Below, piece after piece: positions 1 through 7,204 of a stretch of DNA of 10,484 nucleotides (within the stretch, counting starts at the first letter, position 1; the number at the start of each line of letters is the position of its first letter). This DNA is from Archangiaceae bacterium. Lineage in GTDB: Bacteria > Myxococcota > Myxococcia > Myxococcales > Myxococcaceae. The notes beneath the pieces were generated by a model. The model was not told the origin of the DNA, did no database searches, and worked only from the letters and a program-made list of their open reading frames with translations. A program made the translations under genes and the position numbers. The stretch lies in assembly GCA_023248915.1 (NCBI GenBank), contig JAHFDQ010000176.1, positions 1 to 10,484 on the forward strand, written 5' to 3'.

Positions 1-6
1 GCGGGG

Positions 7-34
7 GGCCGGGCAGGAACTGGTTTTCCCGGCC
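7..34. repeat. GC-rich inverted repeat upstream of the LysM gene
   Basis: GGCCGGG at 7-13 pairs perfectly with CCCGGCC at 28-34 around a 14-nt loop. No T-run follows on either side, so a classical intrinsic terminator is not supported. It could end transcription of a gene lying left of the window or be chance in GC-rich DNA. The rest of 1-128 shows no gene I can support and no convincing promoter. Confidence 0.25.
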
Positions 35-128
35 GCTGAGAAGGCTCTGTCCGGCAGCAGCCCGCGCCTGGCAGTAAAGTTGAGTTTGACCGGGCGACCG
101 TGGTTCAGTGAATGGCTGATTTGTAGCC

Positions 129-137
129 AGGAGAGGG
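129..137 (+). promoter_or_regulatory. Shine-Dalgarno site for the LysM gene
   Basis: AGGAGAGGG lies just upstream of the ATG at 142; the AGGAG core ends 8 nt before the start codon. This decides for the 142 start over any internal start. Confidence 0.7.
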
Positions 138-141
138 TGCC

Positions 142-1641
142 ATGCCGAATCGCATCGGTTCAGGAATTCCAACCGCGCCGACCGTGGGTCCCGCGGCGTC
201 AGACGGCTCGAAGTACCAGGTTCAGTCCGGCGACACGCTCGCGAAGATTGCCTCGAAGTTCGGGGTGACGACCGCCGCGCTGGTGACCGCCAACCAGGCG
301 CGCTACCCCGCCCTGGCGACCAACGCTTTGGCGCTGCAGGCCAACTGGTCGCTGGACATCCCGCAGGGTGGGACACCCGGGCAGGCACCGTTCACTCCGG
401 CCAACGTGGGCTGGAAGCCGCGCTCGAACGACCGCATCACCTTCGTCGCGATGAACAACTCGGCCGAGCACCACGCCGAGGACGAGGCCAAGGCGCTCAC
501 CGCGCGCGGCGCCGACGTGCAGCTCATCAAGGACCAGAAGGACGCCGACGCCGACACCATCACCACCACCCGGAACGGGGTGAAGACGCGGCACGACCTC
601 ACCACCCGGGAAGGCGCGACGTCGTTCGCGCTAACCCTGGGCCTGCCGGCGGACCAGACGAAGAAGATTGCGGAGGTGCTCCTGCACGCTGACTCGGACG
701 GGTCGGTGTCCAAGAACGACGGCCGCGACGAGCTGGCGCAGATTGCGCAGACCTGGGCCGAGGCCGAGCGCGGAGGGCAGATTCCCTCGCGGCTCATCCT
801 CTCGGGCCACCACGTGGGCGGCGGCGTCTACGGCGAGAACAACGGGCGGCTGGCCTGGCCCTGGGTGGCCGAACTGTCCAACGCGATGCCCCGCGGGGCG
901 AGCACCGTCGAAGACCTGATGATCGCCGGCTGTTACTCGGGCGGTCAGGACGCGATGGAGAAGTACCAGTCCATGTTCCCGGCGGTGAAGACAATCGTCG
1001 CCTACAACGGGTCGTCGCCGGGAGCGGCGTCGGGCGCGACCGCCCACCAGAAGGCGTGGGAACAGGCGACTCGCGGCGACAAGCAGACTATCGACCGGAA
1101 GATTTTCGACGGCATGCGCAAGGGCGAGAACGTCGCCGTCTGGACCAAGGCCCACGGCTACCAGGACGGTAAGCCGCCCGCGTCGAGGGACGAGCTCTTG
1201 GCGACGCGCGCCAACTACCAGGCCGACTACGACAAGGCCTTGAAGGGCGACGTCCCCATTGCCGACCCACAGACGGGGACGGTGCGCGACTTCTACAACT
1301 ACACCCAGCGGCTGATTCAACACCCCGACACGACACCGGCACAGCGCACCGAGCTCGAAGGGGTGCGCGACCAGACCATCCGCCTGCTGTTCTACCCGGT
1401 CGTTGCGGGCCGCTTCGCCGACGCGAACGCCGCGAAGGTCGACGCGGGCTTCCGGGCGCTCGGGCTGCCGGTGCCGAACTTCAAGACGATGTCCCGGAAG
1501 GAAGCCTTGACCGCCCTCGACGGCTTCCAGGCCAAGCTTCAGGCGACGCCCAATGCCCCGGGCGCGGCGACGCAAGTCGCGGCCATGCTCCAGGACTTCC
1601 GGAACCTGAAGCCGAACGCCATCCCCGACACCTGGGTCTGA
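142..1641 (+). CDS. LysM protein with caspase-like cysteine peptidase domain
   Basis: 499 residues. After a polar N-terminus with no signal peptide, residues 24-76 form a LysM domain (YQVQSGDTLAKIASKFGV start, DIPQG end), a fold that binds peptidoglycan or other N-acetylglucosamine polymers. From about residue 93 the pattern resembles caspase/metacaspase/CHAT (clan CD) folds: a hydrophobic strand ITFVAMNN, a helix, then GADVQLIKD. A strand ending SGHHVGGG supplies candidate His223/His224, and a strand ending AGCYSGG supplies candidate Cys264. Between them, residues 174-200 look like a degenerate EF-hand (HADSDGSVSKND, with His at loop position 1). The last 150 residues are helical and unrecognised. 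The ATG at 142 has a good ribosome-binding site. The family call rests on motifs only. LysM is firm; peptidase activity and the substrate are inferred. Lack of a signal peptide means the protein is cytoplasmic, released by lysis, or exported by a specialised system. Confidence 0.85.
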   Translation: MPNRIGSGIPTAPTVGPAASDGSKYQVQSGDTLAKIASKFGVTTAALVTANQARYPALATNALALQANWSLDIPQGGTPGQAPFTPANVGWKPRSNDRITFVAMNNSAEHHAEDEAKALTARGADVQLIKDQKDADADTITTTRNGVKTRHDLTTREGATSFALTLGLPADQTKKIAEVLLHADSDGSVSKNDGRDELAQIAQTWAEAERGGQIPSRLILSGHHVGGGVYGENNGRLAWPWVAELSNAMPRGASTVEDLMIAGCYSGGQDAMEKYQSMFPAVKTIVAYNGSSPGAASGATAHQKAWEQATRGDKQTIDRKIFDGMRKGENVAVWTKAHGYQDGKPPASRDELLATRANYQADYDKALKGDVPIADPQTGTVRDFYNYTQRLIQHPDTTPAQRTELEGVRDQTIRLLFYPVVAGRFADANAAKVDAGFRALGLPVPNFKTMSRKEALTALDGFQAKLQATPNAPGAATQVAAMLQDFRNLKPNAIPDTWV

Positions 1642-1656
1642 GACCGGCGCCCGAAC

Positions 1657-4404
1657 CTAGAAGCGGTAGCGCAACCCGAGCGCCGCCGAGCCGTAGACGC
1701 CGCCGGGCAACAGCGTGCCCGCCTCGACCGTCAGCGTCACCCACTCGTAGGCGGCTTCAATCTCGGCCGCTCCCAAGAGAAGCGAGCCCTGGTACAGCGG
1801 CAGCCAGCGCGCACCCACCACCAACCGCGAGGCCTGGTTGTCCACCACCGCCACCGCCAGGGTGGGGCCGGCGGCGATCAGCTCGGAGTACTGGACCGGG
1901 TTCTGCACGCGCCGGTACTCGCCGGCGAAGCCAATCGAGACCCGCCCCAGCCAGGCGCGAACCTCGGGCACCGCCTGCATCTGCTGCGTCGCGCGGCCCG
2001 GCGACACCTCGTTGAGGAAGCGCACCGTGGCCCGAAGCTCGAGCCCGCCCTGCATTCCCTCGAAGGGGCGGTCGAACCAGAAGCTCTTGCGCACGTTCAA
2101 CGCGCCGCCGGCCAGGTACGAGTACTTGCCCGTCGCCGTCATTCCGGTGGCTGAGAGGCCGCCACCCGCGGCGCCGAGCTGAATCGAACCGTTCGACCGC
2201 GCCTCGGGGTCGACGTAGTGCGCCTCGGCGATTTGCTTGTCGGCCTCGGCGCGCCGCGCCTCTTCGGCGGCCGCCGCGGCCGCGGCCGTCTTCTTGGCTT
2301 CCTCGGCCTGCTGTTCCTCGGCGGCGGTGAGGGTGTGCTCGATTTCGGCCACCTTCTGCTCGTGCTCGGCGGCCAGCTTCGCCGCCAACTCTTCCCGCTG
2401 CTTCTTGTCGGCGGCGTCCTGGGCCTCTTCGGCCTTGCGGCGGGCCTCGCGTTCTTCGGAGCGCTTCTTCACCCCTTCGTCCAGCGCCCGAAGCTGCTCT
2501 TCCAGCTTCTGCTTCTCGGCGACCTTGGCGCCCTCGAGGCTCTTGCGCAGTTCGGCCCGGCGGGCCTCCTCGGCCTGCTCGCGCTGCTTCTCGGCGTCGG
2601 CGACCGCGGCCCGCCGCGCCAATTCCTGGGCGCGCAGCGCCTCTTCCTTCTTCCGGGCCTCTTCCTCGCGGGCGGCGCGCTCGGCCAGCGCCTGGGCCTC
2701 GGCCGCGCGCCGGGCCTCTTCCTGGGCCTTCCTCACCGCGCGCTCTTCCGCGGCCTTCTTCTCGGCCGCCGCGCGCTCGGCCAGGTCTTTCGCCTCTTCC
2801 TCTTTCCGAAGCCGTTCCTTCTCTGCGCGTTCGACCCGGTCCTGCGCGTCGCGGCGCTCTTTCTCGGCGCGGTCCGCCGCGTCCTGGCGCTGCCTCTCGA
2901 GCTGTTCCTCGCGCTCTTTCTGAAGCTTCGCTTCGCGCTCGGCCTTGTCCTGAATGTCGCGGGCCCGCTGTTCCTCGGCTTCCTTCTTCTTCTTCTCGAC
3001 CTCTTCGGCGGCTTCCTTGCGCCGCTTGTCGTCCTCGCGCTTCTGGTCGGCGAGCTGTTCTTCCTTCTCTTTGCGGGCCTTCTCGGCCTTTTCGGCCTGC
3101 TCGGCCTTTTCCTCGGCGGCCTTGACGCGCTGTTCCTCGGCTTTCTTGGCCGCTTCGGCGATGCGCTCGCGTTCTTCCTCGGCCTTATCCTCGGCGGCGC
3201 GCCGCTTTTCCTCCTCGGCCTTCCTGGCCTTCTCGGCCGCGGCTTGACGCTCTTCCTCGGCCTTCTTGGCGATTTCGGCCGCCAGCCGCTTCTCGGCTTC
3301 GGCCTTCTTCGCGGCCTCCGCCGCCGCGCGTTGCCGTTCCTCTTCGGCCTTCTTCGCGATTTCCGCCGCGAGCCGCTTCTCGGCTTCCGCCTTCTTCGCG
3401 GCTTCCGCCGCCGCGCGCTGCTGTTCCGCTTCTGCCTTCTTGGCGGCTTCCGCCGCGCGCCGCTTCTCCTCTTCCGCCTTCTTCGCGGCTTCCGCCTCGG
3501 CGCGCTTCCGTTCCTCTTCCGCCTTCTTCGCGCTCTCCGCCGACTCGCGCTTGGCCACCTCGGCGGCCACCCTCTGGCGTTCTTCGTCGGCGCGCTTGTC
3601 CGCCTCGAGCTTCGCCGCCTGCTTTCGGGCTGCCTCGGCCGCCTGCGCCTGGCGCGCCGCTTCGGCGATCGCCGCTTCGCGCATCAGGCGGTCTCGTTCC
3701 TGGCGCTCGGTTTCGTTCTGCTTTTCCTTCTCGGCGTTCGCCGCGGCCCCCTTCAACTGGGCCTTGCAGCCGTCGACCGCCCCGGCCGCCCACTTCTGGT
3801 AGGCGTCGTACTCCGCCGCCACCCGCTGGTGGTGCGCCCCCGCCTTCCTCCGGGAATCGGCCGCCGCCGCCATCTCGCTCGGCCCTTCGTCACACGGCGC
3901 CAGCATGTGCGCCGGCGCCGGCCCCGGTCGGACGAAGGAATAGCGCTGCCCGTTCAGGGTGCGTTCCATGTCCGCGAGCAGCACCCCTTCTTCGTGGCGG
4001 CTGGCGCGCTCGACGGCCGCGCGGGCCAGGTTGGAGCAGCCGCCGCGGGCCTTGGCGCAGGCCTCTCCGGTGCCCCCGGGCGAGCAGGCCTTCACCGCCC
4101 GGTCGAGGGCCAGGGCGAGCATCTCGTCCTGCTGGGCCGACTCTTTGAGCGGCGAAGAGTCGCGGCGAACCGGGTCTTCGCACTCGGCCACGGGCGTCGC
4201 CGCGGGCATCGCGGCCGTCGTTGCCGCGGGCGCCGCGGCGGGTCCGCCTTCCCGTTTCGCCTTAGCGGGGGCCCCCTTCGGGACTACGGCCTGCACCACC
4301 GAGGGCGCCGCCGAAGGCCCCGGGGCCGGTGCGGGGCCCTTGGGCGCGGGTGGAGTGACGGACAGCAACCACAGCAGACCCATTCCGGCGCCAAGCGAGC
4401 TCAT
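1657..4404 (-). CDS. Exported giant coiled-coil protein with C-terminal outer-membrane barrel
   Basis: 915 residues. Residues 1-18 are a short hydrophobic signal-like segment lacking the usual basic start. Residues 19-73 are Pro/Ala-rich. Residues 75-215 carry six cysteines (75, 107, 116, 123, 171, 213), consistent with an oxidised extracytoplasmic domain. Residues 224-728 are an almost unbroken Ala/Glu/Lys/Arg helix resembling TolA domain II. Residues 735-915 have alternating beta-strand character and end in ...LGLRYRF; a terminal Phe is the usual BAM recognition signature of outer-membrane proteins. About 180 residues would suit an 8-stranded barrel. The ATG at 4404 is used because an in-frame TGA lies seven codons upstream; its ribosome-binding site is weak, and Met8 (4383) is an alternative. 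It lies 58 bp downstream of the kinase gene on the same strand, so they may be cotranscribed, and it ends 15 bp from the convergent LysM gene. I know no named family; a structural tether or surface fibre is inference. Confidence 0.85.
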   Translation of the reverse strand: MSSLGAGMGLLWLLSVTPPAPKGPAPAPGPSAAPSVVQAVVPKGAPAKAKREGGPAAAPAATTAAMPAATPVAECEDPVRRDSSPLKESAQQDEMLALALDRAVKACSPGGTGEACAKARGGCSNLARAAVERASRHEEGVLLADMERTLNGQRYSFVRPGPAPAHMLAPCDEGPSEMAAAADSRRKAGAHHQRVAAEYDAYQKWAAGAVDGCKAQLKGAAANAEKEKQNETERQERDRLMREAAIAEAARQAQAAEAARKQAAKLEADKRADEERQRVAAEVAKRESAESAKKAEEERKRAEAEAAKKAEEEKRRAAEAAKKAEAEQQRAAAEAAKKAEAEKRLAAEIAKKAEEERQRAAAEAAKKAEAEKRLAAEIAKKAEEERQAAAEKARKAEEEKRRAAEDKAEEERERIAEAAKKAEEQRVKAAEEKAEQAEKAEKARKEKEEQLADQKREDDKRRKEAAEEVEKKKKEAEEQRARDIQDKAEREAKLQKEREEQLERQRQDAADRAEKERRDAQDRVERAEKERLRKEEEAKDLAERAAAEKKAAEERAVRKAQEEARRAAEAQALAERAAREEEARKKEEALRAQELARRAAVADAEKQREQAEEARRAELRKSLEGAKVAEKQKLEEQLRALDEGVKKRSEEREARRKAEEAQDAADKKQREELAAKLAAEHEQKVAEIEHTLTAAEEQQAEEAKKTAAAAAAAEEARRAEADKQIAEAHYVDPEARSNGSIQLGAAGGGLSATGMTATGKYSYLAGGALNVRKSFWFDRPFEGMQGGLELRATVRFLNEVSPGRATQQMQAVPEVRAWLGRVSIGFAGEYRRVQNPVQYSELIAAGPTLAVAVVDNQASRLVVGARWLPLYQGSLLLGAAEIEAAYEWVTLTVEAGTLLPGGVYGSAALGLRYRF
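3271..3444 (-). repeat. Tandem 87-bp coding repeat in the coiled coil
   Basis: Two adjacent 87-bp units (3271-3357 and 3358-3444) encode two near-identical 29-residue units, residues 350-378 and 321-349. Each unit joins a 15- and a 14-residue variant of AKKAEEERQRAAAEA / AKKAEAEKRLAAEI. Shorter, more diverged AKKAE-type units continue on both sides, about 3190-3550. The DNA copies differ mainly at silent or conservative sites, which indicates tandem duplication within the gene. Confidence 0.75.
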
Positions 4405-4462
4405 GCGGGGCGAGAGCCTAGTTCAGCCTTCGGCGCCGAGCACGGAACGTCTTCGTTGGCGC

Positions 4463-6703
4463 TTAGGCCCCGGCCTCTTCGCCGAGCGCCGCCGCCGCGC
4501 CCATCGGCAGGCTGAACAGGAAGGTGCTGCCGCGCCCGCGCTCGCTCTCGACCCAGATTCGGCCGCCGTGCGCTTCGACGAGCATGCGGGTGATGTACAG
4601 GCCCAGCCCCAACCCTTCGACCTTGCGCGAGTCGGCCACCCGGAAGAACCGCTCGAACAGGTGGGGCACGTCGTCGGACGAGATGCCCAGGCCCCGGTCG
4701 GCCACCGAGGTGACGACGCTGTCGCCGGCCCGCTCGATGCGCAGCACCACCTCGGAGTCGGGCGCCGAGTACTTGAGCGCGTTGGTCAGGAGGTTAGTCA
4801 ACACCCGCTCGAGCCGGCCGGGGTCGACGTTCAGCACCGGCACGTCTTCCAGCACCTCCAGCCGCACCCGGTGCGGAGCGGTCGGTTCGACCAGCGTGTC
4901 CACCAGGCCGGCCGCCAATTCGGGAAGCGACGTCGGCGCGCGGCGCAGCTCGAGGATTCCCGCCTGCAGCCGGGTGGAGTCGACCAGGTCGCCAATCATG
5001 GCGTTCAGCCTCCGGCCGCCGGCGAGGATGGCGGCCACCGCCCGCTGCTCGCGCTCGCCGCCGGTGGCGAGCCGGCGCTCGAGAATCTGCGCCGAGCCGA
5101 GAATGCCGGTGAGCGGACCGCGCAGGTCGTGCGAGATGAGGTGAACCAACTCTTCCTTGATGCGAGCCGCTTCCTTCAGCGGGGTCACGTCCTGGAAGAC
5201 GGCCACCGCGCGCCGCATGCCCGCGCCCAAGTCGAGCAGCACGCAGTTCACCATCAACGTCACCGACGTGCCGTCGGGCCGATGGATGACGACCTCCTGC
5301 CGGGTGACGGGTTCGCCGCGCAGCGCCCGCGACAGGGGAAGCTCGTCGGGCGGGTACGCCACCCCGTCGGGGCGGAAGAAGCCATAGTCGGCGGCCCTCG
5401 CGTCGATGTTCGTCCCGGCGGGAATCTCGCGGCCGATGAGCAGCCGCGCGGTCCGGTTGGCGAGCACCACCTTCCCCTCGGCGTCGGCGACGAAGGCCCC
5501 TTCAGGCAGCCGCTCGAGCAGGTTGGTGAGCTGTTCCGCCTGGCGCTTGGCCTCGGCGCTCGCTTCGGTCGCGAGCAGCGTCTGGGCCCGCAGCTCGGCG
5601 TCCCGTTCTTGCAGCCGCCCGGCCATCTCGTTGAAGGTTTCGCTCAGGCCCTCGAGCTCGGCCGGGCCAGGAGCGCGGACTCTTCTGGCCAGGTCTCCGC
5701 GGCCCAGAGCCTTGGCCTCTTCCTGCAGCCGATTCAGCGGTCCGGTGATTCTCCGCCCCAGCGAAACCGCCAGGTAGAAGGCCGCCGCGGCGACCATCGC
5801 CGCCGTCCCGAACGAACCGTACAGCGACCGGTTGAGCGACGCGCGCAGCGCCGCCTTGGCCTCGGTGGACACCGACGTCCAGCCCATGGCGGGAATGGGG
5901 GTGAACGAGGCAATCTTCTCGAGCCCGTCGATGTTCGAGACGAACTCCGCGGTGCCGGACTCGCCCCGCCGGGCCGCCTCGACGAACGAGCGCCGGCTGG
6001 ACGCCACGCGCTGGTCCCACGACAGGTCCACCTCGGGGTACCGGTAGACGGTCAGCCCCTTGCGGTCGAGCAGGCCGACGGTGCGGTCGGTCGAGGTCTG
6101 CCGGGCGATGACGGCCCCCAGCTTTCGCGGGTCGACGTAGGCCACCGCCGCGCCGACGAGCTCGCCGTGCTCGCCGCGAATGCCTCGCGCCACGACGAAG
6201 GACGGCGCGTTCGGGCCCGGCTCGGGCAAGAGGTCGGACACCGTCCATTCCTTTCCCGCGACGAGCTCGCGGAAGAACCAGGCGTCGCGCACGCTGCGCA
6301 GCGGGGCGGTGCCCGGGCCGAGCGAGACCTCCTGCGCGTGAGAGGTCACCCACGCGAACCGGCGCACCTCGGGGTACTCGCTGGCCTTGGACGGCAAGAG
6401 CTTCTCGAGCTCGATGTCCGCGCCCGGCACGGCCAGGTGCAGCCCGAAGGCGAGTTCCTGGTGCAACAGGTCGCGGACGAAGGCGTCGAACGAGGCGCCG
6501 GCGCCGCGGGCAATCTCACTGGCCGAGGCGGCTGACTCGGCCTGGCGCTCGGACAACCGGGCCTGGTACTCGAGCACGGTCACCGCGAGCTCGGAGGCCA
6601 GCATGATGCCGAGCACCGTCCCCACCGTGCCACGGACGGTGCGAGGCAACAGCCGACCCAGCAGGCCTGGGTTCGAAGCTGGGGCGTGAGACGACTCGGG
6701 CAT
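4463..6703 (-). CDS. Membrane sensor histidine kinase (Cache-HAMP-PAS-HisKA-HATPase)
   Basis: 746 residues, an inner-membrane two-component sensor kinase. Residues 22-44 form TM1. About 46-290 form a periplasmic sensor with double-Cache-like features (DAWFFRELVAGKEWTVSDLL; AYVDPRKLG; IPAMGWTSVST near the end). About 296-315 form TM2. HAMP spans about 316-369 with a typical ITGPLNRL start. A PAS domain spans about 393-508 (NLLERLPEGAFVADAEGKVV; RPDGT; FQDVTPLKE). The HisKA helix carries the phospho-acceptor His525 in LISHDLRGPL. The HATPase domain has N box Asn637/Asn641, G1 DRGLGI at 669-674, F box LFERFFR and G2 GLGLGL at 697-702. All catalytic motifs are intact. The ATG at 6703 has only a weak ribosome-binding site. 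No response regulator is encoded here, so this is an orphan kinase within the window. It probably shares a transcript with the outer-membrane coiled-coil gene 58 bp downstream. Its ligand is unknown. Confidence 0.93.
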   Translation of the reverse strand: MPESSHAPASNPGLLGRLLPRTVRGTVGTVLGIMLASELAVTVLEYQARLSERQAESAASASEIARGAGASFDAFVRDLLHQELAFGLHLAVPGADIELEKLLPSKASEYPEVRRFAWVTSHAQEVSLGPGTAPLRSVRDAWFFRELVAGKEWTVSDLLPEPGPNAPSFVVARGIRGEHGELVGAAVAYVDPRKLGAVIARQTSTDRTVGLLDRKGLTVYRYPEVDLSWDQRVASSRRSFVEAARRGESGTAEFVSNIDGLEKIASFTPIPAMGWTSVSTEAKAALRASLNRSLYGSFGTAAMVAAAAFYLAVSLGRRITGPLNRLQEEAKALGRGDLARRVRAPGPAELEGLSETFNEMAGRLQERDAELRAQTLLATEASAEAKRQAEQLTNLLERLPEGAFVADAEGKVVLANRTARLLIGREIPAGTNIDARAADYGFFRPDGVAYPPDELPLSRALRGEPVTRQEVVIHRPDGTSVTLMVNCVLLDLGAGMRRAVAVFQDVTPLKEAARIKEELVHLISHDLRGPLTGILGSAQILERRLATGGEREQRAVAAILAGGRRLNAMIGDLVDSTRLQAGILELRRAPTSLPELAAGLVDTLVEPTAPHRVRLEVLEDVPVLNVDPGRLERVLTNLLTNALKYSAPDSEVVLRIERAGDSVVTSVADRGLGISSDDVPHLFERFFRVADSRKVEGLGLGLYITRMLVEAHGGRIWVESERGRGSTFLFSLPMGAAAALGEEAGA

Positions 6704-6807
6704 GATGCGCGGCTGCGGACCGCCCGGACCACCGTGGTGCCGGGCGTGCGCCGCGTAGACTCGCTCATTTCGGGCCCGCTGTCTGCGAGCGCGGCGCTTG
6801 CCTGCTG

Positions 6808-6837
6808 CTCAGCCGTCCCAGGCCTCGAGCCTGAGCT
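6808..6837. repeat. Left copy of 30-bp direct repeat flanking the island (candidate att site)
   Basis: This is base-for-base identical to 9116-9145, where the same bases are the 3' end of the membrane-protein gene (reading LRLEAWDG then stop on the minus strand). Here they lie in intergenic DNA, 105 bp upstream of the kinase start, as a detached gene end. Inside is a palindrome CAGGCCTCGAGCCTG (6819-6833) with 5-bp arms around a 5-bp centre. The repeat marks the left edge of the low-GC block. Confidence 0.85.
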
Positions 6838-6841
6838 CGTG

Positions 6842-6872
6842 TTGGCTCAAGGGAACATAGCGCGTATGCTAT
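6842..6872 (+). promoter_or_regulatory. Candidate promoter and palindromic operator of the toxin-antitoxin pair
   Basis: A sigma-70-like -35 TTGGCT (6842-6847) and -10 TATGCT (6865-6870) are separated by exactly 17 bp. Each matches consensus at four of six positions. The -10 sits inside the palindrome ATAGC-GCGTAT-GCTAT (6857-6872), where an XRE-type antitoxin would be expected to bind for autorepression. Predicted transcription would begin near 6877, only a few bases before the ATG at 6881, so the toxin message may be leaderless. The promoter starts 5 bp inside the left direct repeat. Confidence 0.5.
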
Positions 6873-6880
6873 TGTGGTTA

Positions 6881-7204
6881 ATGAAGGTCTCCTACTACCG
6901 AACGGCGCGCGGTCACGAGCCAGTACGGGACTACCTGGACGCTCTCGAGTCGCTTGAGCGAGCACGAATCATGTCCCTGCTGGCCTCCATCGAAGAGCTT
7001 GGATTCTCTGGGGCTGCGGCCCACGTGCGCCAAATCGAAGGGAAGCTCTGGGAGGTCAAAGTGTCGCGGCACCGGGTCTTCTACGTCTCGATTGCTGGCC
7101 CGGAGATGGTGTTGCTCCACGCCTACAAGAAGCAGGGGCAGAAGGCCCCAGGGCGGGAACTCGATGTTGCTCGGCAGCGCGCGAAGGAGATTCTGAATGG
7201 CTAG
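6881..7204 (+). CDS. higB: RelE/HigB-type toxin (phage Gp49-like family)
   Basis: 107 residues, the usual size. It fits the Gp49/HigB branch of the RelE superfamily, whose members typically cleave mRNA at the ribosome. Matching features are an N-terminal strand KVSYYRT, PVRDYLDAL with helix 1, IEGKLWEVKV (54-61), basic VSRHRVFYVS (61-70), and the family-typical MVLLHAYKKQGQKAP (76-90). Basic residues at Arg63/Arg65 and Lys83/Lys84 are plausible RNA contacts. The frame is open leftwards to 6686, but upstream residues do not fit the family. Met at 6881 gives the canonical start; Met at 6866 would add a hydrophobic MLLWL and overlap the -10 element. No clear ribosome-binding site is seen. Its stop overlaps the antitoxin start by 8 bp, so translation is coupled. 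Codon use is less GC-biased than in the flanking genes, which suggests acquisition. Confidence 0.88.
   Translation: MKVSYYRTARGHEPVRDYLDALESLERARIMSLLASIEELGFSGAAAHVRQIEGKLWEVKVSRHRVFYVSIAGPEMVLLHAYKKQGQKAPGRELDVARQRAKEILNG

Noticed and set aside
1642..1656. Search for a terminator between the convergent LysM and coiled-coil genes
   Set aside because: The 15-bp gap has no hairpin followed by T-run; any terminator must lie inside coding sequence and cannot be called.
3190..3550. Repeat array considered as CRISPR
   Set aside because: The repeats are in frame, contiguous and encode coiled coil; there are no unique spacers and no cas genes.
2218..4515. Very long plus-strand open frame rich in Leu, Gly and Phe, antisense to the coiled-coil gene
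   Set aside because: It mirrors Glu/Lys/Ala codons of the real gene; composition is implausible (endless LFLGLLG) and no ribosome-binding site or domain is seen.
3959..6535. 858-codon plus-strand open frame antisense to the kinase
   Set aside because: The opposite strand encodes an intact kinase with all catalytic motifs; this frame is Arg/Gly/His-rich, spans two real genes and has no recognisable domain. GC-rich DNA commonly gives such shadows.
6686..6880. N-terminal extension of the toxin from the ATG at 6686
   Set aside because: It would run through the left direct repeat and the promoter; its residues do not fit the family, which starts at MKVSYYR.
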